From contig OZ237755.1 of assembly GCA_965178125.1 (NCBI GenBank), positions 186,001 to 250,000 on the forward strand: DNA of 64,000 nucleotides, read 5' to 3'. Shown here piece after piece: positions 1 through 8,923 of the stretch (positions are counted from its first letter, which is position 1; each line of letters opens with the position of its first letter). The notes beneath the pieces are model-generated. The model was not told where the DNA came from. It saw only the letters and a program-made list of their open reading frames with translations, and ran no database searches. The stretch comes from Bilabrum cf. latius (lineage: Eukaryota > Bigyra: Bicosoecida > Bigyra > Bicosoecida). The translations under genes and the position numbers were made by a program.

Positions 1-2084
1 AGAATGGCTTGGATCCGCTGTTGGGCGCAAGGAACCGTTTGTTGCGAGGCGTACTCGGCACTCTAGGGTTTCCCACCCCTCACGAGCTGTACAGAGGCTA
101 TGACAAGCTGCCTATGAATCGATCGTACCTCGCCTAGTACATGCAATCGAACCGAATATCGCTGGCAGACAACCAAGGGGAAGCTTGGCTCGCATTCAAC
201 TCGAGGGTATCGGTCGGGAAAGGGTCCCTTGGGTCAGTCGTGGTCGATCTGCGGCCGCTCGGTAACGCGTAGCGCGATTTCCAAATCATTCTTGGGTCCC
301 TCAAGCGCGGGCTTGCCGAGTTGCAGCGCGGCGGTCGCCTCGTGGTCGTGTCGTCCGGCGCACCAGGCTCGCCGGCAGGTGCGCTGGGAGACACCTGGAC
401 GGCAGCGGTGCACGGGGCGGTTCTGAGCCTGCACTAGGAAGTCGGCAAGCATGGGATTGGCATCAATCACGTGGTTGACGCCGGGGGGGCAGCACCATTC
501 CCGGAGGAGAGCGACTCGGAAGGCCAGGAGGAGGAGGAGGAGAGCGATGGGGGGAGCGAGGAGGAGGAGGGGAGCGATGAGGAGGGCGATGATAAGGGCG
601 AGGAGGGCGCCGCTGCCGCTGACGAGCGACTCGAAGGCGTGGACAGCAATGAGGGTGAGGGCAGCGGTGCGGGCGGCATGCAGGCGCGCGTGGATCTCAA
701 CCTAAAGTTCGACTCGATGCCGCTGGATGACAACGTGTGGGAGGCCGCTGCCTTCTTGGCCTCGCCCGCATCTGCGTTCGTCACGGGCCAGCAGCTTGTG
801 GTGAACGCCGACCGAAGCAATGGCTGGGCAGGTGGTGATGTGGGCTATGAGTCAGAGGATGGCGTTGACGCGCTGCAGTATTCAACAGCGGCCCACCGAC
901 TGCTGCGAAGGTCTGCCATCAGAGCAGAGGTGATGCTGGCGAAGGAGATGTAGGGTGAGACAGAGGGCAGAGGGGTTACCCCATACGGCCGCGAGCAAGA
1001 CTGGCTCAAGAAGAGTGACGAAATTGGTGCTGCGATCGAACGCATGAAGGGCCAGCTGCATGAGATGGGAGGTACGAACAAGACCGACATCACGGCTCCC
1101 ACTCTGCGCCCACAGGAGGGAAGCATTGCACTCGTCACGGGGGCCGCCAGGGGAATCGGCCGTGCGATCGCCCACCGGCTCGCCACTGAGGGCGCCATTG
1201 TGCTGTGCGTGGACGTGCCAGGGAACACGGAGGAGCTGAGCAAAGTGGCGGCCGAGGTAGGGGGGCTGGGCCTCGCCCTCGACATCACCCGGGACGACGC
1301 CCCCGGTGTGCTGCGCAGGGCAGTGGCGGAGTTTTCGTCCCCTCTGCGGAATGGCTTGGCCATGGACCACTCCGAGCCTTTCATGCGTGTTGCCAGGGGC
1401 GAGGACGCCGGGGCCGACCCGTGGGAGTCGCCGAGGCGGTCCGCGAGTGAGATCCTCGAGCTGCCAGAGTCCCGCGGCGCGATGGTGGACGAGTCCGACC
1501 TGGCCTCCTACTCGACCGACACTAACAAGCTGGTCACGTCGGCAGAGGGCGGGCTTGACGTTTTGGTGCACAACGCAGGTGTGACGAGGGACCGATCCCT
1601 GGGGAACATGTCCGAGGCGGAGGCGCGGGCGGTCTTCGCAGTCAACCTGGAGGCGATCCTTCGGATCGAGGAGGAGATCGGGGCTCGACAGCTGGTGGAC
1701 GGGAGCGGCGCCCCGGTGCTGGCGGATGGGGCTCGGGTGGTACTCCTGTCAAGCATCGTGGGTCGCGCGGGGGCCGTCGGGCAGTGCGCGTACGCGGCAA
1801 CGAAGAACGCCGTGGCGGCCTACGCGAGCGAGATGGGGCTCAAGAAAGCTGTGGCCGACTTGGGAGCGACGGTGAATGCGGTTGCTCCAGGATTCATCGA
1901 GACAGACATGACCCAAAAAATCCCAGTGGTGGGACGGGAGGTTGCCCGGAGGATGAGCTCGTTCCGGTAGGGGGGCTTGCCGTGGGATGTGGCGAGTGCC
2001 GTGGGGTTCCTCTGCTCACCGGAAGCGGTCGGAGTAAGCGGCTAGACTCTGCGGGTGTGCGGCGGGCACATGATCGGCAGGTGA
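1..2084 (+). CDS. High-molecular-weight FabG-type 3-oxoacyl reductase (short-chain dehydrogenase), 5' truncated
   Basis: About 693 residues are visible in one frame that is open from base 3 to TGA 2082-2084, if TAG is read as Gln. TAG codons lie at 135, 270, 435, 951, 1968 and 2043. The C-terminal half is a classical SDR: TGxxxGIG nucleotide-binding motif (VTGAARGIGRAIA), NAG, the SSIVG serine, the YAATK catalytic Tyr/Lys and the NAVAPGFIET signature, ending in CGGHMIGR. The N-terminal half resembles the degenerate Rossmann domain of mycobacterial FabG4 (HMW FabG), so I infer NAD(P)H-dependent 3-oxoacyl-thioester reduction. TAG 1968 sits where FabG4 has Gln before GG. Oddities: an acidic low-complexity linker (about 500-650) joins the halves, and about 70 extra residues precede the NAG motif. 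The start lies outside the window. The cellular site cannot be judged. Confidence 0.85.
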
Positions 2085-2270
2085 TCGAAACAACGAAGAT
2101 AAACTCGGAATTGTACGAGCACCGGTGTCACGACCACATGTTGTATAGCCAAAGAAGTGCATAGTTTGCAACTTTATATCCAGATCCAAGATTCCAGATC
2201 CGAGTCCAGGCAACTAGATCGTCCCATCATATCAGCTCGGATATCTGGAAGCAACTCCCGTGCCACTCGC

Positions 2271-4286
2271 TCACTCGATGATGAACTCATCCACCCCCGA
2301 GGCACGATCCATGCCCAGCCGCAGGGCCGTGCCCTCTGCATCCGCGGCGCCCTCCACCTCCAGCCCCCCGAGGGCATCCACGCATTCGAACCGCACAGTG
2401 ATGGGGAAGAAGAGATCCGCGTCGTCTCCGGGGGCGGTGAACACCATGTTGCCGCTGGCGTTGTCGGCCCCCACCGCCCCGATCGTCCACACCAGCGCGT
2501 CCTCCGAGGGCGAATGCTGCCACACGCCGTCGCAGTTGGACACCTAGGGGGCCTGCCCACCCGCGCCCTGCAGCGGGATCATCACCTGCACGTTCCGCAG
2601 CCCCCCGGGCGCCCGCGCCCCCGACTGGAACTCCCAGTCCACCGACACCTCGCTGCTGCCCTCCCCTTCATCCGCCCAGCAAGTCAGTAGGATGGGCACG
2701 TCCTCGGCTCGCTTGCTCTCGTACTTCCACCGCAACAGGCTCGCCGGGCGGCCCACGGGCATGGCCTTCTTGGGGACGAGCTGCTGGGCCGCGGCGAAGG
2801 CGTCCTTGTCCAGGTTGGGGTGCGTGGTGAACTGCACCCCCTGCTGCAGGGGCCCGCGGATCGTCTGCAGGCGCAAGGTGGCTGCTTCTGGCACCTGGCA
2901 CGTGACGCTGAGCGTGCCTTTGACCTGGAAACGGCTGCAGCCCCCGTCCCTGTCCATCCGCACCAGCATCTTCTCCTTGATGCTGGCCACCACCTGGTTG
3001 GCAGCTGCCGCAGCTGCCGCCCGCTTGGCAGCCTCCACAGCGTCCTCTGCCCCGCCCGCCGCGGACCCTGCCCCGCCCGCCGCACCCCCCGCGCCCGTCA
3101 TCGCGTCGGGCAGACGCACCCCCTCCTGCGCCAGCGCTTCCATGGCCGCCGCGGACATTCCCCCGTCCCCTGCCCCCATGCCCATGCCGGCCCCCGCGCC
3201 AGCCCTGCCTCCCCCTCCCAGTTTCTTGGAGCCCAGCCTGGTGCCTTTGCGCGCCCCCCCTCCCAAAGAGCTCGAGCCACCCCTTCCTCCGCTCGAGGAG
3301 GGCGCCCCGCCTGCTCCTACGCCCACAGCGGAGGACCCCCCCCCCTCCAATGCCGCCGTACGAGGCCCCCAACGAGCTAGAGCCCACGCCCGTGTCCGGC
3401 CGCGCATCCGAGGTGCCGGTGCGGGGCAGGCTAGGCATCTCCGTGCTGGCGCTGTGGGAGCCCACGCCCCCGTACTTGCCCGGCGTGGGCCCCTGCCCCT
3501 GCCCCCTCCTCCGGGCCACCTCCTCGGCGTGCTCGGCCGCGCGCACTGCCGCCTCCTCCTCCTGCTGCTTGCGGATGCGGATGGCTGTCTCCTCCTCGTG
3601 GGAGTACATTTCCAGGTACTCGGCCAGCTCCGGCATGGAGAGATGCTCGGCGTGCCCCCCTGCGGCCACGGCCTCGTCCATGGCAAAGATGATGGAGAAG
3701 GCGAACTCCTTCACGCTCTCCTCCGTCAGGCCGTCCTCGTACGACGAGCCGTACTGGAGCACAACCTTGCTAAGCAAAGACAGAGTTTCCAAATCATCCA
3801 CGATATTCGACCCCTTGTTCGTCGTCAGAACCAAGTAAACGTCGTCGAACGGATGAAACAAGAACCGGATCGAGTCCGTCTCAACGTACGTGTGCTGCTT
3901 GCCCTTGGTGGATGTCACCAGCTTTGAGAAAGCAGATAGAAGGCCTTCAATCTTCATTTTGGACATGGAAACGAACTGCCGGCTCATAAGAACTGCGACG
4001 GGCGACAGCGTGGGTGGCGGTCAGGTCGGACTGAGTGGTTGGGCCGGACCGGACGACTAACTGGGCTCTCGACGCCAAAAACAATTTACTCACCCCTACC
4101 ACGCGATTTAGATATCACCGAGGCAGCTAGAACAACCTGCGGTCGCTTGATAAGCACATTAAGATTGGCATCGTGCGTCGAGCAATATCCGGCAACGTGT
4201 TGCCGCGGTACCCAACTAGCAATCCGCTAGGACCCTAAAACCAGCGATTTATCGATAGAATTGAAGCAACGCGTATGCCTTACCAT
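2271..4286 (-). CDS. ARCN1: Coatomer subunit delta (delta-COP), three exons, apparent frameshift
   Basis: The delta subunit of the COPI coat acts in Golgi-to-ER retrograde transport. Exon 1 is the ATG alone (4284-4286), followed by an intron with donor GTAAGG (4137-4283). Exon 2 (4094-4136) encodes VVLAASVISKS, and after intron 3993-4093 (donor GTGAGT) exon 3 continues VLMSRQFVSMSKMKIEGLL. The longin domain includes GKQHTYVETDSIRF and NIVDDLETLSLLSKV. The C-terminal mu-homology domain ends at TGA 2271-2273; TAG 2544-2546 within it is read as Gln. Between the domains is a Gly/Ala/Ser linker. At the C10 run 3336-3345 (G10 on the coding strand) the frame shifts by one base, so the sequence carries one base too many for a continuous protein of about 588 aa (usual about 510). 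I suspect a homopolymer error. The gene is divergent from RPL4. Confidence 0.9.
3336..3345. other. C10 homopolymer at the delta-COP frame break
   Basis: A run of ten C (ten G on the coding strand) marks the point where the coding frame of delta-COP changes by one base. Both flanking frames encode recognisable or compositionally matching delta-COP sequence. Confidence 0.9.
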
Positions 4287-4445
4287 GGTTGCAGGGTTTA
4301 ATGGTTTGCAATCCTGCGAAATCACGCAGGAGCGCTTCAGATGTTTGTAGCGAACAGTTAAACCCAAACTCTGTATTGAGATGATCGGATCATCGCTGAG
4401 GACCAGCAGGATGTGTTTCACGTTAAGTATCGGAAATTATCAATA
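4287..4445. promoter_or_regulatory. Divergent promoter region between ARCN1 and RPL4
   Basis: The two start codons are 159 bp apart and point away from each other, so both promoters must lie here or in the first introns. The segment is visibly less GC-rich than the flanking exons. I see no convincing TATA box or named element; the call rests on gene arrangement alone. Confidence 0.35.
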
Positions 4446-5826
4446 ATGGTGAGGGCTGCAGCCACTTTTCGCTGTTTTGTGTCTAAATGTGTGTTTCAGC
4501 TCGCTGTGTTGTCAATATTGGCCGGTAGAGAGCCGCACAGGTAGCGCCTGTGACGTGCGATCGTTTTGTTGCCGTGTTTCCTATCTTATTATCGGCCTTC
4601 CGTCCACAACACCTTTTGAATCGCAGGCGGCTGCTCGTCCTATCGTGAACGTGTACAAGGCTTCCGGTGAGGAGGCGGAGGCCTCGACTCAGGTCGAGCT
4701 CCCCGCTGTGCTCGCGGCCCCCATCCGCCAGGACATTGTGCACTTCGTGCACACGCACATGGCCAAGAACGCCCGTCAGGCATACGCTGTGAGCAAGGAT
4801 GCCGGCCACCAGACCTCCGCCGAGTCTTGGGGAACCGGCCGTGCCGTTTCGCGTATCCCTCGCGTGCCCGGCAGCGGTACCCACCGCTCCGGCCAGGGTG
4901 CCTTCGGCAACATGTGCCGTGGTGGCCGCATGTTCGCTCCCACCAAGACGTGGCGCAAGTGGCACCGCAAGATCAACGTGAACCAGCGCCGGTACGCCGT
5001 TTCCTCGGCCCTGGCCGCGTCCGCTGTGCCCGGCCTGGTGATGGCTCGCGGCCACCGGATCGAAGACGTGTACGAGGTGCCCTGCGTGGTGGAGGCCGAG
5101 GGCGTGAGCAAGACCAAGCAGGCCATCGCGCTGCTCGAGGCCGTGGGCGCTGGCGCCGACCTCGACAACGTGAAGGAGTCGCGCGCCGTGCGCTCCGGCA
5201 AGGGCAAGGCCCGCAACAGGCGCTTCGTGCAGCGCCGCGGCCCCCTCGTCGTGTACGGTGACGAGGGCAAGGCCATCGAGCAGGCCTTCCGGGTGCTGCC
5301 CGGCGTGGAGGTGTGCCACGTGTCTCGCCTGAATCTGCTGCAGCTGGCCCCCGGCGGGCACATGGGCCGCTTCTGCGTGTGGACCAAGAGCGCCTTTGAG
5401 CAGCTCGACTCGATCTGGGGCGGCAACGGCAAGGCCTCGGCCAAGACCCACAACGGGCGCACCTACCGCCTGCCCGCGTCTGCCATGAGCAACGCGGACC
5501 TGGCCAAGGTGATCAACAGCGCCGGCATCCAGGGCCACAAGGACGTGCGCCCCAAGAGCGAGGCCTCCCACCGCGTCACCGCCAAGCGCGGCAACGCCCT
5601 GCGGAACCGGGCCCTGCGCCTCAAGCTGGACCCCTTCGCCGACGCCCGCCGCGAGGCCACCACCAAGGCCCAGGCCGCCGCCGCCGCCGCCAACCGCCAG
5701 AAGAAGCGCGATGCCAAGCGCCGCGCCGCCTCGCTGGCCTTCTTCGACCGCCTGCAGTCCGACGAGTGGAAGGGCGACTCCGTGGCCGAGACCTACACCG
5801 CCACCTACGGCAAGCCCCAGGTGTGA
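4446..5826 (+). CDS. RPL4: 60S ribosomal protein L4 (uL4), two exons
   Basis: Large-subunit ribosomal protein with a loop lining the exit tunnel. Exon 1 is the ATG alone (4446-4448), directly followed by intron 4449-4626 (donor GTGAGG, acceptor ATCGCAG). Exon 2 starts GCG GCT GCT CGT, giving MAAARPIVNVYKASGE, the expected L4 N terminus. Conserved blocks follow: AYAVSKDAGHQTSAESWGTG, the tunnel loop RIPRVPGSGTHRSGQGAFGN, MCRGGRMFAPTKTWRKWHRK, and NQRRYAVSSALAASAVPGLV. The basic C-terminal tail ends at TGA 5824-5826; total 400 aa, a normal eukaryotic length. There is no in-frame TAG. An apparent upstream reading frame (from 4477) lies inside the intron and is not translated in this model. Confidence 0.96.
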
Positions 5827-7249
5827 AGAGTCTCCGGCTCTCTCCCTGTGCTGACCGCGCCTCCTCGTGCCTGACTGGGAGGAGGGGCTCGGGCGGACTG
5901 CCAGCCAATGAGTGCGATGGCATTTGAGGGCGCCGCGCTTTTCGCCGAGTGCGGGCTCGCATGTGCTGCGTTGCTATCGAAACGGCTTTCTGTCTGATAC
6001 AATATAAGTAGCCACCACCGTAGTAATGCTCCTAGTTGTATGAAGCACTTGCCACCGAAATCCAACTCTTCCGGGTTTCGCTAGAAGACCACACGGCATC
6101 ACACTAGAGCTCGTGCAATGGCCCAAAGCAAGAATCCTAAGGATGCTGTGTCATGCGTCACTTGCCTAAATTCCATCATTTTCTGTATTGGTGAGAGTGT
6201 ACTTTGCTACACCAGCAAGCAGGCTAAGCAGTGAAGCTTCACTGCTTCAGACGCAATACAACCTAGCAGCGCAGGTCCGTCCAATCAGTTCCACGAATTC
6301 TGGAAAAATGGGCATTTTACGGCATGCTCTGACAAGTTCAAAGAGCTGGCGACGTGTGCGAAAATCAAGACGAGCTCGGATGAAGACGCACAAGTGAGAG
6401 AATCGCACCAGGCCTTGCCACCAGTCGCCACCCTCCGAGGATACGATAATTTTCAACATTATATTGGCTGTTTGCGCAGAAGATGGTCGCTGAACTGGCA
6501 AAACCTACCCCATCACCGACGATCGGCCACATTTGGGAGGAACGGAAACAGCCGCCGACAGGATGAGAGGATGTATTGCCCTGTTTGGAATAAAGTGCAT
6601 TTTATCGTTCAGCAGCATAACCTTGCCAGCGGAAACTGTCGAATCTATCCATAGCGAGGGCAGCTGCACTGATAGGGGGCAAAGGGGCTGATCTGCAGGT
6701 GCGCAGCAGGGAAGCAAGGCACCCTTGCTCGCCCCCAGCTGGAGCCGCATCGCCTGCTGCAGATGATCTATGCTCGCTTTGGTGCAGTGAAGTCGCTATG
6801 CCCTTGCGCAGCCACGGGGCAGCGCATTTGAGTGCTGCATGATTCACACCGTACTTCAAAGCGGTGTGCTGGGAGGCTTGTTGTGCCAACAGTGTTGGTG
6901 GCATGCCAGCGGAACGACACATGATGGTAAGGACGGGCAGGAGTGGACCCAATTGCACCCACCTTCGGCCACCGCTAAGCGGGTGGGAGCCCCGCAGATA
7001 GGCAGCTACGGGTCGGCGATCGTGCTGCAGCGTGAGGAGGCGACGTTGGTGTTCGGGTCCAAGCACAGCTTAAGCATGATCCTATAGAGAGAATTGTGAT
7101 GCTTGAGATTGCTGTGCCTTGTTGGAGTGCAGCGAAGACTGAGCTTATAATGCCTCACCAAGTGTATGGTCGATCGGAGTACCCGCGGACAACCCGGACT
7201 CTAGAATCTCGCATCAATCAAAGGTTGGCGACGTTTTTGTTCTGGCGCA
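5827..7249. other. Stretch without a confident gene (1.4 kb)
   Basis: Between RPL4 and the TraB-like gene both strands carry only short reading frames. The part from about 5980 to 6660 is AT-richer and looks intergenic. The part from about 6690 to 7090 is GC-richer and holds RRM-like fragments, listed separately. I found no tRNA or other RNA gene by eye. Confidence 0.5.
6690..7096 (+). pseudogene. Possible frame-disrupted RRM-like gene remnant
   Basis: One frame near 6730-6795 reads LEPHRLLQMIYARFGAVKS, resembling helix 1 of an RNA recognition motif. A frame offset by one base (6792-7096, through TAG 7085) then reads RYALAQPRGSAFECC, resembling the RNP1 part. A TGA at 6788 and the frame change stop the two parts from joining. 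A TCTGCAG just upstream could be a splice acceptor. This may be a decayed gene, an unrecognised spliced gene, or chance similarity; support is weak. Confidence 0.2.
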
Positions 7250-8740
7250 ATGTCGAGCTGGTTTACATCACCAAAGGCTCAGCTGTCTAGAGCAGAAAAA
7301 GAGCGAGCTGCACTTGAGCAAGACAGACGTCTTGTTGGTGCTGACCGCGTGGATGAGATGGGACGAGGTGGCCGATATTTCGTAGTTGATAAGCCCGACG
7401 GATCTCAAGCGCACGTACTTGGAGTCGTGCCAGGTTCTAGCGTGTCTGAACGCGACCTTGATGCGTTGCTAGAGTTCGTATAGCCGAAGGAGGTATACGT
7501 AGATCTGAACAACTCAGAGCTAGACTTGTTACGAGACATGTATGGAAGCAATAGAACTATGCTGCAATCCAGAGAACTCGGTTTTAGTCTGGTTGGGCAG
7601 CATTGGATGGAATGGGGCCTGCTTGCGGCCTGTCAGATTCAGTTGCAGCACAACCAGCGCCAAGTCTTCCGCATGTGCGGACTGGATCCCGACTAGATCT
7701 GGAAAAAGGTACTCGAGACTTGCAATAGCGATAGAGACGATGCACCAAGACTTTCAGCAAACGGTGTTGACCTCAGAGAAACGTTTAACGAGTGGGACAT
7801 GGCGGCCGAGCGAGTGGGAGGCTACCAGTTCATCCCGGAAGGCCACTACGAGCCGACGGGGCCCCCCGCCGACATGCAGTTCACGCACTCGCTTGTTATG
7901 CGCGTGCGCTCAGATGCTATGGTGGAGGACGCGCGAAAGGAAGCCGCTTCGCTGTCCATTTCGGCGGGCGACCAGGGCCAGCTTGGCACCGACACGCTCG
8001 ACGAGTTCACTCGGCAGATGCGCAGGAAGCTGGACCTGTACACGCTGCAGTGCACTGCAGAAACGGAGGACGTGGAAGCGCGACTCAGCAAGATGCTGCA
8101 GCAGGCCGACAAGGAGGTAGCCGCGATCCTGAAGAGGGAGGAGGCGAGGGCGGGAGGGCAGGGGGTGGATGCAGAGGGCAAGCCCGCTGAGGGGCAGGCG
8201 GCGGAGCAGGCGCAGACGCAGGATGCCGCGAAGAAGTACGAATTAGCGCAGGTGGCTGGGCTAGCCATGCGACAGGTGGACGGAATGGACAGGCAGATGC
8301 GCGTGGCGGCAGGCATGGTGCAGCAGGCGGACGGCCCTGTGGTTGCGCTGGTGCAGATGCCCAGGGTGCAGCCGCTGCTCGCACGCTGGCACCAGCCGGG
8401 GGCGCTCCGGGAGCAGATGCCCGAGCGCAGCATTGGGACGTGGGCTGCCACTGTGGTGGCGCCCCCTACGGTGCTCGGCGGTCTGGCCCTCGGCCTGACT
8501 CAGCTCACCCGGGTGGTAGCACACCGCACGAAGTGGGGGGGCAGGATACTGGGAGGCACGCTGCTTCTAGGAAGTGCGCTCATCGTCGGGTCGGGCGCGA
8601 TGAATTTTGCCATGACGGTTAACCACTCCTCAACTGTGGGCCCGTTCATGCTCTCGGCATTGCAGCGACCTGTCCCCCCACTCGGGCAGACACTAAAGTC
8701 GCTGGGCGTCAGGAGGGGCGGCTCAAATCGGTCTGAGTAA
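7250..8740 (+). CDS. TraB-domain membrane protein
   Basis: 496 aa from ATG 7250 to TAA 8738-8740, with TAG (Gln) at 7481 and 7694. The N-terminal third reads AHVLGVVPGSSVSERDLDAL then QPKEVYVDLNNSELDLL, which matches the TraB/PrgY/TRABD pattern (strand, helix, 'xPdxVxvEL', helix). PVVALVQMPRVQPLLARW near the C terminus fits the second TraB block. Two hydrophobic segments follow (about residues 404-425 and 438-462), as in TRABD, which family knowledge places in the mitochondrial outer membrane. The usual GTAH motif has become AHVLG and the Glu of 'vEL' is Asp-Leu, so this is a divergent member and enzymatic activity is doubtful. An Ala/Gln/Glu-rich coiled-coil-like part lies between. The family's biochemical role is poorly defined. 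Confidence 0.6.
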
Positions 8741-8923
8741 GCCTTGGGGACCCTGCTTTGTCTAATTGTATTGAACAGTGAATAGCATGGGCCATAATTC
8801 GTTCAGTTTCTTCGCGCGACCATCTTGCGTCTGGCGACCAAACACTTTTTCTGAACCGCGCGAGACGGTGCGCGGTTCCGCTACAACGGACACTGCCCGC
8901 TTGCACAACTGCAAGTCTCTTCA

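Noticed and set aside
1-2084. Bacterial contamination because of the FabG4-like reductase
   Set aside because: The gene carries six in-frame TAGs like its intron-bearing eukaryotic neighbours and shares their composition and low-complexity inserts.
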